Positions 23,611 to 31,428 of a stretch of DNA of 39,208 nt are shown in pieces. Position 1 is the first letter of the stretch, and every line of letters starts with the position of its first letter. The DNA lies in contig VGXO01000026.1 in assembly GCA_016873275.1 (NCBI GenBank), forward strand, positions 1 to 39,208, read 5' to 3'. The position numbers and the translations under genes are program-made. Under the pieces are notes generated by a model that was given only the letters and a program-made list of their open reading frames with translations, searched no databases and was not told where the DNA came from. The stretch comes from Phycisphaerae bacterium. GTDB taxonomy: Bacteria > Planctomycetota > Phycisphaerae > Phycisphaerales > SM1A02.

Positions 23611-25701
23611 ATGTTCCGAAGCCTCCGCGAGTTCCTCGGTGCCCTCGAGTCCGCGGGCGAGCTCGTGCGCGTGCGGGAGGAGGTCTCGCCGATCCTCGAG
23701 GCGACCGAGATCGTCGACCGCATGTCGAAGAGTCCCTGCCCGCGCCCGAGCGCGGCGGCGCAGCGCTTCGACCCGCTCCACGCGCACCTCGGCGGTCGCG
23801 CGATCCTCTTCGAGAAGGTCGCGGGCTGCGACCTGCCGCTCGCGATGAACGTCTACGGCTCCTACTCGCGCGTCGAGATGGCGCTCGGCTGCGGCGGCGT
23901 GGGAGGAGCTCATGGACGTCACGCGGGAGGTCTCGAGGCGATCGCGTCGCGAATCGCCGGACTCACCCGACCGCAGCCGCCGCGCTCGCTCGGCGAGGCG
24001 ATCGCCCGCGCGAGGCAGTTCCTGCCGCTCCTTCGCATCGGTCCGCGGCTCGTGCGGCGCGCCGCGTGCCAGGAGGTGGTGCGGCTTGGCTCCCGCGGCG
24101 AGGTCGACCTGCGCCGCCTGCCCTTCGTCAAGTGCTGGCCGCTCGACGGCGATCCCGCCGCGGTCGGATTCGGGATCTCCGCGCAGGACTCCGGCACCGC
24201 CGCGGGCGAGGGTCGCTACCTCACCTTCGGCGGCATGCACACCGTCCACGCCGACGACCGCGACGATCCCCGCCCCGCGAGCCACAACATCGGGATGTAC
24301 CGGGCGCAGCTCGTCGACCGCACCCGCCTCGCGATGCACTGGCACATGCATCACGACGGAGCCAATCACTGGCGGAGCTGGAAGAAGCTCGGTCGCCCGA
24401 TGCCGATCGCGATCGCCCTCGGCGGCGAGGGCGTGATGCCCTACGCGGCGACCGCGCCGCTGCCGCCGGGTCTCAGCGAGCTCCTCATGGCGGGCTTCCT
24501 GAACGGCCGAGGCATTCCCTTGGTCCGCTGCAGGACCGTGCCGATCCGGGTGCCGGCGAACAGCGAGATCGTGATCGAGGGCTTCGTCTCGACCGACTGC
24601 GGCATGATCGGCTTCGATCCGCGCCACGACGGCGCGCTCGGTCCCGGCGCGGTCTTCGAGGGTCCCTTCGGCGACCACACCGGCTTCTACTCGCTGCCCG
24701 ACCGCTACCCGATCGTCGAGGTCACCGCGGTGACGCATCGGCGCGACGCGGTCTTCCCCGCGACGCTCGTGGGGCTCCCGCCGCAGGAGGACTACTACCT
24801 CGGCAAGGCGACGGAGCGGATCTTCCTGCCGCTGCTCAAGGTGCTCATCCCGGACATCGAGGACTACCACCTCCCCCGCTTCGGCTGCTTCCACAACGCG
24901 GCGTTCGTCCGGATCCGCAAGCACTACCCGCTGCAGGCGCGACGGGTGATGCACGCGGTCTGGGGCGCCGGGCAGATGGCATGGACGAAGTCGATCGTCG
25001 TCGTGGACGACTCGGTCGACGTGCACGACGAGCACGCGGTGCTGCGGGCGATCGCCGCGAACTGCGACTTCCGCCGCGACCTCGAGCGGGTGCGGGGTCC
25101 CCTCGACATCCTCGACCACGCGGCGCCCTTCCTCGGGGCGGGCGGCAAGATCGGCTTCGACGCGACCCGCCGCTCGAGGGGCGAGGAAGGCCCGCTCGGC
25201 ACGATCGATCCGCCAGCGATGCCCGAGTCGCGGGCGGTCGCCGACGCCGCGGCGCGGCTCGCGTCCCTTCACGGGCACGCCGGCATCGCCGCGACCTCGC
25301 TTCCTCCCGAGGGCGTCGGCGCCGTCGCGGCGATCTCCCTCGCGCCGGGCGGGGACGCCGACGCGGCGCTCGAGCTCGCCCGCGCCTCGCTCGGCGAGCT
25401 CCCGGCGGCTCGATGGATCATCGCGGTCGACGAGCCGCTTCCGATCGACCGCCTCGAGCCGATCCTCTTCATGCTCCTGAGCAACGCCGATCCGGAGCGG
25501 GACATGATCCTCCGCGGTCGGCACCTCCTCTGCGACGCGACGCGGAAGCTGCCGGGCGCGCGGCGCGACCTGCCGGTCCGCGACTACCCGCCGCTCGTCG
25601 CGATGGATCCCGAGGTCGCGGCGCGGGTCGAGTCGCGCTTCGCGGCGTCCCTCGGGCTCGCGCCGGCGCGGATGTTCCCCTCGGGCGGGGTCACGCGATG
25701 A
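23611..25701 (+). CDS. UbiD-family decarboxylase
   Basis: 696-residue UbiD-type enzyme, which uses prenylated FMN to (de)carboxylate aromatic or unsaturated acids. The N-terminal domain begins at MFRSLREFLGALESAGELVRV. Prenyl-FMN/catalytic residues are visible: R231 in NIGMYRAQ, and E350 and D355 in EGPFGDHTGFYS, the UbiD version of the EGPFGE motif. The HWHMHHDGANHW, LGGEGVMPYAA and PPQEDYYLGKATERIFLPLL segments also fit. It is longer than the usual 480-620 residues, with a C-terminal part (about 545-696) ending in NADPERD and DATRKLPG motifs typical of quinone-pathway members. A menaquinone/ubiquinone step is likely but not proven; no ubiX is in the window. Confidence 0.93.
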   Translation: MFRSLREFLGALESAGELVRVREEVSPILEATEIVDRMSKSPCPRPSAAAQRFDPLHAHLGGRAILFEKVAGCDLPLAMNVYGSYSRVEMALGCGGVGGAHGRHAGGLEAIASRIAGLTRPQPPRSLGEAIARARQFLPLLRIGPRLVRRAACQEVVRLGSRGEVDLRRLPFVKCWPLDGDPAAVGFGISAQDSGTAAGEGRYLTFGGMHTVHADDRDDPRPASHNIGMYRAQLVDRTRLAMHWHMHHDGANHWRSWKKLGRPMPIAIALGGEGVMPYAATAPLPPGLSELLMAGFLNGRGIPLVRCRTVPIRVPANSEIVIEGFVSTDCGMIGFDPRHDGALGPGAVFEGPFGDHTGFYSLPDRYPIVEVTAVTHRRDAVFPATLVGLPPQEDYYLGKATERIFLPLLKVLIPDIEDYHLPRFGCFHNAAFVRIRKHYPLQARRVMHAVWGAGQMAWTKSIVVVDDSVDVHDEHAVLRAIAANCDFRRDLERVRGPLDILDHAAPFLGAGGKIGFDATRRSRGEEGPLGTIDPPAMPESRAVADAAARLASLHGHAGIAATSLPPEGVGAVAAISLAPGGDADAALELARASLGELPAARWIIAVDEPLPIDRLEPILFMLLSNADPERDMILRGRHLLCDATRKLPGARRDLPVRDYPPLVAMDPEVAARVESRFAASLGLAPARMFPSGGVTR

Positions 25702-26417
25702 GTCCGGACGACCTCCCGCCGCCGCGCGACGCATCCGGCGGACCCGCGCCCGACGACTCGATCCCCGCCTCCGCCCGGTGGATCCATCGGGTCCTCCTGC
25801 TCGGGCTCGTCGCGGTCTACTTCTTCCTCTCCTACTGCATCCTTCGCGCGCTCCTCGGCAGCGTCGGCGGGTCCTTCGGGACGATCGCGAAGGCGCTCCT
25901 CGCGACCGCGGCGATGGGCGCCTTCATCGTGTGGGCGGTGCCGCTCGCCGAGGTGCCGCAGATCGTCTTCCGCCACCTCCTGCCGCAGCGTCGCGCCCGC
26001 CGCGGTCGCTGCCCGCACTGCGGCTACGACCGACGCGATCGCGCGTGCCCCGAGTGCGGCTTCGCGGGCGCAGCCCCCGGGCCGTGGCAGCTCGGCTGGA
26101 GCACGGTGCGACGATTCGGCGTGGTGCTCCTCGTCGGGTTCCTCCTCGGCGCCGTGACGGGCGAGGTCTGGACCTCGCTCGACGAGCGCCGCTTCGCCGC
26201 GGAGTCGGTCGGTCGCCCGGCGCACGTCCGCCCGCGGGCGTGGCCCGCCGACTTCGCGAACCTCGCGTGGGATCCCCGCACCGGCGTCTCCGCGGTCGAT
26301 CCGTTCCAGTCGCCAAGGATCGAGGGCTGGCGACCGAAGGATCGGTCGTCGCCTCCGTCGGCACCGGTCGCGGAAGGCTCCGCCGCGGCATCATCGCGCG
26401 GCGACTCGGGTCCCTGA
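25698..26417 (+). CDS. Membrane protein with planctomycete-type zinc ribbon
   Basis: 239 residues. Two hydrophobic helices (about 27-50 and 58-82) are followed by a cytoplasmic zinc ribbon, CPHCGYDRRDRACPECG, with C105, C108, C117 and C120, and then a third helix (about 139-158) and a soluble tail of low complexity. The CxxCGYD...CPECG pattern recurs in many planctomycete membrane proteins and supports the taxonomic inference. Its function is unknown. The ATG overlaps the ubiD stop by 4 nt (ATGA), so it is translationally coupled to ubiD, which may point to a role with that enzyme or simply share its expression. Confidence 0.75.
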   Translation: MSPDDLPPPRDASGGPAPDDSIPASARWIHRVLLLGLVAVYFFLSYCILRALLGSVGGSFGTIAKALLATAAMGAFIVWAVPLAEVPQIVFRHLLPQRRARRGRCPHCGYDRRDRACPECGFAGAAPGPWQLGWSTVRRFGVVLLVGFLLGAVTGEVWTSLDERRFAAESVGRPAHVRPRAWPADFANLAWDPRTGVSAVDPFQSPRIEGWRPKDRSSPPSAPVAEGSAAASSRGDSGP

Positions 26418-26477
26418 CGATCCGCCATGCCGGGCGTCATCCGGGTGGCATTGATCCAACATAAGTTCCACGGCTCG

Positions 26478-26492
26478 GTCCTCGTCGAGGAC
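26478..26492. promoter_or_regulatory. Inverted repeat upstream of the -35
   Basis: GTCCTC-GTC-GAGGAC forms a 6-bp inverted repeat with a 3-nt centre, about 18 nt upstream of the TTGACA at 26510. It could be an activator or repressor site. It is short and the call is weak. Confidence 0.3.
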
Positions 26493-26509
26493 TAATGTTC
26501 TTCCTGATG

Positions 26510-26537
26510 TTGACAACCGATCCGACGTCGTTATCTT
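26510..26537 (+). promoter_or_regulatory. Sigma-70 type promoter of the winged-helix gene
   Basis: A perfect TTGACA (26510-26515) is followed after 16 nt by TATCTT (26532-26537). The flanking DNA (26460-26545) is clearly richer in A/T than the rest of the window. Transcription would start near 26544, about 100 nt before the ATG at 26647, and the transcript would begin just before the hairpin at 26551. Confidence 0.65.
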
Positions 26538-26550
26538 CCCACCTTCTTCC

Positions 26551-26574
26551 GGAGCAGGTCACGCGACCTGCTCC
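26551..26574 (+). promoter_or_regulatory. Perfect 10-bp hairpin in the 5' leader
   Basis: GGAGCAGGTC-ACGC-GACCTGCTCC is a perfect inverted repeat with a 4-nt loop, lying at about +7 to +30 of the predicted transcript. It could be an operator bound by a dimeric regulator, possibly the gene's own winged-helix product, or an mRNA-stabilising 5' stem. It holds GGAG in its first arm but is too far from the ATG to be the ribosome site. Confidence 0.6.
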
Positions 26575-26646
26575 TTGTCATTGATGGGTGCGGTTTTGCG
26601 GCACGTTCGTCGCCGCAGGATCGGCCCGCCCTTGGAGACCCTGCCG

Positions 26647-27069
26647 ATGGCCCGTCCTCCGAAGCTCGCCAACGCCTCGCTCGAGGCGCTCACCGCCGAG
26701 ATCCACCGCCGCCGCCGCGCGCTGCCCAAGCTCGAGGCGAGGGCAAGCGCCCTGCGGGAACAGCTCGCGGAGGTCGAGGCGGAGATCGCGTCGCTCGGCG
26801 GCATCGCCGGCGCAGGTCGAGGGGGTCGTCGCGGTCGGGCGGGCGGCGGTCGCCGCGGTCGCGGTCGGCGCGGCGGCAACCTCGCCTCCGACGTCGCGAA
26901 GGTGCTCGGCGACAAGCCGATGGGCCCGAAGCAGATCGCGGACGCGATCGTCGCCGCGAAGCTGCGTGCCCCCGCGAAGACCCTCGCGATCCAGGTCTCG
27001 CAGGTCCTCGCGAAGAACAAGTCGATGTTCGCGCGGCAGGGTCGCGGTCAGTGGACGAGGAAGGGCTGA
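26647..27069 (+). CDS. Coiled-coil / RGG / winged-helix protein
   Basis: 140 residues. A helical coiled coil (about 12-51; LTAEIHRRRRALPKLEARAS) leads into an Arg/Gly-rich linker (54-77; GRGGRRGRAGGGRRGRGRR) expected to bind nucleic acid. A C-terminal winged-helix domain (79-140) follows, with a pattern seen in HARE-HTH-like planctomycete proteins: SDVAKVLGDKPMGPKQIADA, then LAIQVSQVLAKNKSMFARQG and a terminal GQWTRKG. A chromatin-like or transcription-regulating role is inferred. The ATG at 26647 has GGAG about 10 nt upstream; an in-frame start at 26575 would place the leader hairpin next to it and lacks homology. It has its own strong promoter at 26510, suggesting high or regulated expression. 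Confidence 0.8.
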   Translation: MARPPKLANASLEALTAEIHRRRRALPKLEARASALREQLAEVEAEIASLGGIAGAGRGGRRGRAGGGRRGRGRRGGNLASDVAKVLGDKPMGPKQIADAIVAAKLRAPAKTLAIQVSQVLAKNKSMFARQGRGQWTRKG

Positions 27070-27090
27070 TCGCCCCTCCGCTCCCTCGGG

Positions 27091-27324
27091 CTACCTCGCC
27101 GCGAGGGGGACCTGCTTCGCGGTGATGTCGACCGGGGCGAAGGTGGTCGCGGGCTCGATGATCCGAAGCCCCGGCGCCGAGAAGTCGATCCTCGTCAGTT
27201 CGATCAGTTCGATCTGGTCGATCAGTTCGATCTGGTCGGTCAGTTCGATCGGCAGGCCCGGCTCAGCGCACGGAAGCGAGCCCGCATCCCACGGCGGACG
27301 TCCATCGACGACGGACCGGCGCAT
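27091..27324 (-). CDS. 77-residue protein with DQIELI repeats, unknown
   Basis: Small open frame starting at ATG 27324, 2 nt after the mltA stop codon. The product carries an in-frame six-residue repeat (LTDQIELIDQIELIELT), encoded by an 18-nt tandem repeat, and ends in a polar segment (APGLRIIEPATTFAPVDITA). Third codon positions in the repeat-free C-terminal half are almost all G or C, which supports real coding there; the N-terminal third is less convincing. No Shine-Dalgarno is close to the start, so translation might depend on termination of mltA. No family is recognised. Confidence 0.4.
   Translation of the reverse strand: MRRSVVDGRPPWDAGSLPCAEPGLPIELTDQIELIDQIELIELTRIDFSAPGLRIIEPATTFAPVDITAKQVPLAAR
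27192..27252. repeat. 18-nt tandem repeat (GATCAGTTCGATCTGGTC)
   Basis: Two full copies and two partial ones of an 18-nt unit lie in the small frame downstream of mltA. Read on the minus strand, it encodes DQIELI. The period is a multiple of three, so expansion or contraction would not shift that frame. Confidence 0.75.
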
Positions 27325-27326
27325 CG

Positions 27327-28571
27327 TCAGCCCGGACCGCCGCCCTCCGGCTTGAGGAAGAGGTAGTAGAGCCTCCCCTCGGCGTACTGCCCGCCCGCGA
27401 GGATCTCGGCGCTCGGACCGATCCCCATGAAGAGGTCGCAGCGACCGGGCGCCTGGATCGCGCCACCGGTGTCCTGATCCATCATGAACCGCTGGAGCGG
27501 CGCGCCTTGCTCGCCTCCGCCGCGGGTGTCGACCATGGCGACGCAGCCCGGCGGATAGACCTTCTTGTCGGTGGCGATCGATGCCCGCGGCGTGACCCGC
27601 ACGCCGAGCGAGCCGGCGGGCCAGGTCTTGCCGTCGTAGTCGGCGAAGAAGACGAAGCTCTCGTTGCGGTTGATCAGCCGCTCGACCTCCGCGGGGTTCT
27701 CGCGGTAGACGCGGCGGATCTCCGCGAGGCTCAGTCGATTCGGCTCGATGAGTCCCGCCTCGACCATCGCCTTGCCGAGCCCGAAGTAGGGTCGTTCGGT
27801 CTTGCCCGCGTAGCCGATGTGGCGGATCGAGCCATCGGGCATCCGCAGCTTCGCGGAGCCGTTCACCTGCACGATGTAGGCGTCGAGCGCCGTCTTCATC
27901 CAGTAGAGCTCGAGCCCGTCGAGCAGCCCGCTCGCGACGATCTCCGACCGGGGCGGCCAGGGAACCACCTTGCCGTCCGCGTCGCGGCGACCGAGCGGCG
28001 TCCCGTCGTCCGCGGTCACCAGCGATGCCGGGCGGCGATAGATCGGCGAGGAGAACTGCGCCGTGCGCACGGGGCTCGCCTCGAACTCCGGCGCGAAGTA
28101 GCCCGTGAAGAGGACCGTGCCGGAGCCATCCCAGCCGATCGACTCGTAGACGTCGAAGCGGCGGCGGACCTCCTCCACGAACTCCGCGGCGGTGCCCGAG
28201 GACTGCAGGAGCTGCCGGAACGCCTCGACCGACGCCTTCGCCTCGGCGTGCGAGATCTCGTCGTCGCCGTCCCAGCGCTCGACGCGATAGGGATAGCGCT
28301 GCTTGCTCGAGGGAACCGAGAACCAGCGGAGGCTCTCGTCGAGGCTCGCGGTGAGCCCGGCGTCGCGGCTGCGCCACGCCGTGGCGAGGTCGGGCAGCTG
28401 ATCCGGCGGCACGAGCCGCAGCGCCCGCGCGTTGGGATCCATCGGGCGCGAGTAGTCGGGCGCCGTCTTCGAGGCGCAGCCGGCGGCGGTCCAGACCACG
28501 GTCAGGGCGGCGACGACCACGACGCCCGCGGCGGATCGGCGGGCGGACGGCAGGCGGGCAGACGAAGGCAT
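27327..28571 (-). CDS. mltA: Membrane-bound lytic murein transglycosylase A
   Basis: 414-residue lipoprotein of the MltA family, which cleaves peptidoglycan glycan strands to 1,6-anhydro products. The signal peptide has a hydrophobic core (AAGVVVVAALTVVWTAA) and the lipobox AAGC (C32). The MltA barrel (about 145-340) includes VLFTGYFAPEFEAS, RPYFGLGKAMVEAGL and NESFVFFADYDG. The 3D domain follows, with ATDKKVYPPGCVAMVDTRG and the catalytic-Asp motif MMDQDTGGAI (D367, with D365 nearby). The C-terminus (GGQYAEGRLYYLFLK) matches the family end. ATG 28571 is chosen because GGAGG lies 11-14 nt upstream; an in-frame ATG at 28604 is possible. It faces away from tatA. Confidence 0.94.
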   Translation of the reverse strand: MPSSARLPSARRSAAGVVVVAALTVVWTAAGCASKTAPDYSRPMDPNARALRLVPPDQLPDLATAWRSRDAGLTASLDESLRWFSVPSSKQRYPYRVERWDGDDEISHAEAKASVEAFRQLLQSSGTAAEFVEEVRRRFDVYESIGWDGSGTVLFTGYFAPEFEASPVRTAQFSSPIYRRPASLVTADDGTPLGRRDADGKVVPWPPRSEIVASGLLDGLELYWMKTALDAYIVQVNGSAKLRMPDGSIRHIGYAGKTERPYFGLGKAMVEAGLIEPNRLSLAEIRRVYRENPAEVERLINRNESFVFFADYDGKTWPAGSLGVRVTPRASIATDKKVYPPGCVAMVDTRGGGEQGAPLQRFMMDQDTGGAIQAPGRCDLFMGIGPSAEILAGGQYAEGRLYYLFLKPEGGGPG

Positions 28572-28730
28572 CGGCGCTGGCTCCTCCAAGGCGGCGGCGA
28601 CCATCGGAGCGCCGGCACGCGGGCTCCGCGACGGCGGATCATCGGCTCGGAGCGGGTCGCTGCCCGAGATTCCCGGACGGAGGAGCGGTCGCCCGGATGT
28701 CGCGGCGTCGGGGCTCGCACGCGCGACGGC

Positions 28731-28736
28731 TACAAT
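28731..28736 (+). promoter_or_regulatory. Candidate -10 box of tatA, TACAAT
   Basis: GCTACAATCGACC at 28729-28741 contains TACAAT, five of six matches to TATAAT, 29 nt upstream of the tatA ATG. The same flank occurs before the gene at 9750. The -35 region (near 28708) is not convincing. Confidence 0.45.
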
Positions 28737-28764
28737 CGACCTCGTCGCCTCCTCGAGGAACCTC

Positions 28765-29091
28765 ATGACCACCCTCCCCCTGCTCCCGATCGTCCTGGCG
28801 TCGGAGGTCACCTCCCTCGCCTTCATCCAGAACATCGGGATGCCGGGGCTGATCGTCATCCTCGTCGTGGCGCTTCTCATCTTCGGACGCCGCCTTCCGG
28901 AGGTCGCCCGCTCCATGGGCAAGAGCATCATGGAGTTCAAGAAGGGGCTCAAGGACGCCCAGACCGACATCGAGGACGAGGTGAAGCGCCCCGCGAAGAG
29001 CCCGCGGCAGTTGTCCGAGGACGCGACCCGCGAGGCGATGTCGAAGAACTCCGCCGAGGCGAGTCCCTACCGCACCGACGGGCAGGGCTGA
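28765..29091 (+). CDS. tatA: Twin-arginine translocase subunit TatA/E
   Basis: 108-residue TatA-family protein that forms the pore-like oligomer for Tat export of folded proteins. One membrane helix (about 26-42; GMPGLIVILVVALLIFG) ends in the conserved FG hinge, followed by the amphipathic helix RRLPEVARSMGKSIMEFKKG and a polar tail. About 24 residues precede the helix, longer than in E. coli TatA. The ATG at 28765 has GAGGAA 4-5 nt upstream. No tatC is nearby. The DUF2868/DUF3482 pair follows after 94 nt on the same strand but with its own start region. Confidence 0.92.
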   Translation: MTTLPLLPIVLASEVTSLAFIQNIGMPGLIVILVVALLIFGRRLPEVARSMGKSIMEFKKGLKDAQTDIEDEVKRPAKSPRQLSEDATREAMSKNSAEASPYRTDGQG

Positions 29092-29184
29092 GCGGAGCCG
29101 TGATCGGAGATCGTGCCGGGTCGGGCGTCGATCGCTCGGGCGAGGTCGGCTCGACGAGCCTCGGCTGACCGGTTCCCCCTCGCC

Positions 29185-31428
29185 GTGACGACCCCCCTGG
29201 AACCATCCCCGACGACGCGATCGACCGCCGGTCGTCCGCTCGGGGTGCGGCGCACCGTGCTCTGCGAGGCGACCGCGAGCTGGCAGGTCGCCCGCCCCGC
29301 GGAGGATCTCGCCCGCGAGATCGACGAGGTCCGCGACGCCGCAGGCGAGGTCTGGCGCGGCGAAGATCCCGTCGCGCGGCTCGATCGCTTCGCGCATCAC
29401 GCCCGCTCTCGCGTGGCATTCGAGGAGGCGCGGCGTCGGCTCGTCTCGCTGCGTCGGCTCGTCCTCCTCGGTGCGGCGATCCTCGTCGCGCTCGCCGGCG
29501 CCGCCGCGGTCGCCGCGGTGCTGCCCTCCTCCCGGACGCAGCCGGTGAACGTGTTCTGGCTCCTCGGCGGCTTCCTCGCGACGCAGACCATGCTCCTCGT
29601 CGGATGGATCGTCGCGTTCCTCGTCCTGCCGGGAGTCCCGCCCTCGATCGCGGCGCCCTTGATCCGACTCCTCCGCTGGCTCGGCTCGCGCACCGCGGGA
29701 GCCGCGACCTCCCATCGCGACGCCCCCGGCGACGCGACCGCGATCCGCCTGCTCGGCGAGCGATGGTCACGGGTGCAGGCGCGAGGGCGGCTCGGTCGCT
29801 GGACGCTCGGCACCGTCTCGAACCTCCTCTGGACGGTCTTCAACCTCGCGGGGCTCCTGACCGCGGTCGCGCTCCTCTCGGCACGGCAGTACCAGTTCGC
29901 GTGGGAGTCGACGATCCTCACGCCGAGCGCCTACGTCCTCGTCACCGACGCGGTCGCGTCGCTGCCGAGGGCGATGGGCTTCCCGGCGCCCGACTCGACG
30001 CTCATCGACGCGAGCCGCTTCGATCCGGTCTCGCCGCAGGAGTTCCTCCCGCAGGGCGATGCCGAGCGCGCCGCGTGGAGCGGGCTCCTCGTCGGCTCGA
30101 TCGTCGCGTACGCCCTCCTGCCGCGGGCGGTCCTCTTCCTCGTCTCCCTCGCCGGCATGCTGGTGGTCGGCGGGCGGGCGAGACCTGACTCCGCCGATCC
30201 GGCGGTCGCGCGGCTGCTTGCGGCGCTCGCGCCGACCTCGCGACGCGAGGGGGCGATCCCGCCCGATGCACCGCTGCCAGTCGTGGGCGCCGCGCGAGCG
30301 ACCATCCCCCGCCCGGCGGGTCCGCCCGCGCTCGCGGGACTGGAGCTCGACCCGCCTGCCTCCGGGTGGCCGCCGGCGCTGGGACTCGCGATCGATGACC
30401 TCGGGCTCGTCGCGAGCCGCGAGGAGCGGCGAGCCTGCGCGACCCGCCTCGCCGCCGCGGGGACCTCGCCGGATCCGCTGGTCCTCGTCGCCGACCTCGT
30501 GGTCGTCCCCGACCGCGGCATGCGCGCCGCGATCGAGGAGATCGCCTCCGCCGCGGGCGGTCCGATCGTGGTGGTCCTCACCGGCGGCTCGCGCCTCCGC
30601 GCCCGGGAGTCGACCGCCGGCGCCGCGCATCGCCTCGACGACTGGCGGCGGCTGCTCGCGGACCCGAGCCTGCGGTCGCCCGGCATCGTCGAGGTCGATC
30701 TGGATCACCTGACCGCCGAGAGCCGCACGATCCTCCGCCGCGCGATCGAGGGCGCCGCCGCCGCGACCGGCTCGCCGCTCGTCGAGCTTTCCGCGGCGTT
30801 CTCCCTCATCCGAGGCGCCGCCTTGGAGTGGCGCGACGGAGAGCGCGCGGTCCGGACGCCGATGCCGCTCGAGGAGGCGGAGCTTCACCGCGCGATCGCC
30901 CGCCACTTCGAGTCGCGGAGTCCCGGTCGCCTGCCCTTCACGGCACCATCGCTCGACGACGCGGCGGGCTCGCTCCGCCGCGCCGCGGCGCGGGTCGAGG
31001 CGATGCTGCCGCCCGCGCTCCGCCTGCGACCGCGCTGGCTCGCCGCGGGCGCCGTCGCGGGCGCCTTGGGCTGCGTCGCCGCCGCGACGATGGTCGCCCC
31101 GATCGCGATCTCGGCGCTGCCGGCATGGTCGGCGATCGGCGCAGCGCTCGGGGGCGTGCTCTCGTCGCTTCGGCGCGGCGACGCCTCGGGATCGCCGGCA
31201 CTCGAGCAGGAGTCGACGGTCGACCTCGCCCCCGCCACGAGCGCCGCCGCCGTGCAGGCGGTGCTGCTCGCCCACCAGGGTCGAGGCGAGCGCGACGTCG
31301 CCGAGGCGCTCGCGGCGGCGTTCGATCCGGATGGTCCCCCGCCGCTTCGAGACCCCGCGGCGGTCGCCCGCTTCCTCGACTCGATCATGACGCGCCTCTC
31401 GGCGCGCGGCGGGGAGCGTCGGTCATGA
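29185..31428 (+). CDS. DUF2868 family membrane protein
   Basis: 747 residues. The family (DUF2868) is a membrane protein usually encoded next to a DUF3482 GTPase, exactly as here. An N-terminal soluble part (about 1-85) precedes pairs of hydrophobic helices: near 88-112 and 125-150, then 205-225, and 290-325. A long soluble region follows, with helical and beta segments, and one more hydrophobic stretch near 610-640 (AGAVAGALGCVAAATMVAPI). The biochemical role is unknown. The start is unsure: GTG at 29185 has no Shine-Dalgarno, and GTG at 29113 has GGAGA close by. The stop overlaps the GTPase ATG by 4 nt (ATGA), so the two are coupled. Confidence 0.8.
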   Translation: MTTPLEPSPTTRSTAGRPLGVRRTVLCEATASWQVARPAEDLAREIDEVRDAAGEVWRGEDPVARLDRFAHHARSRVAFEEARRRLVSLRRLVLLGAAILVALAGAAAVAAVLPSSRTQPVNVFWLLGGFLATQTMLLVGWIVAFLVLPGVPPSIAAPLIRLLRWLGSRTAGAATSHRDAPGDATAIRLLGERWSRVQARGRLGRWTLGTVSNLLWTVFNLAGLLTAVALLSARQYQFAWESTILTPSAYVLVTDAVASLPRAMGFPAPDSTLIDASRFDPVSPQEFLPQGDAERAAWSGLLVGSIVAYALLPRAVLFLVSLAGMLVVGGRARPDSADPAVARLLAALAPTSRREGAIPPDAPLPVVGAARATIPRPAGPPALAGLELDPPASGWPPALGLAIDDLGLVASREERRACATRLAAAGTSPDPLVLVADLVVVPDRGMRAAIEEIASAAGGPIVVVLTGGSRLRARESTAGAAHRLDDWRRLLADPSLRSPGIVEVDLDHLTAESRTILRRAIEGAAAATGSPLVELSAAFSLIRGAALEWRDGERAVRTPMPLEEAELHRAIARHFESRSPGRLPFTAPSLDDAAGSLRRAAARVEAMLPPALRLRPRWLAAGAVAGALGCVAAATMVAPIAISALPAWSAIGAALGGVLSSLRRGDASGSPALEQESTVDLAPATSAAAVQAVLLAHQGRGERDVAEALAAAFDPDGPPPLRDPAAVARFLDSIMTRLSARGGERRS

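Noticed and set aside
27192-27252. CRISPR-like array
   Set aside because: Units are contiguous 18-mers without spacers, and no cas gene is present. The same holds for the arrays at 118, 33222 and 37301.
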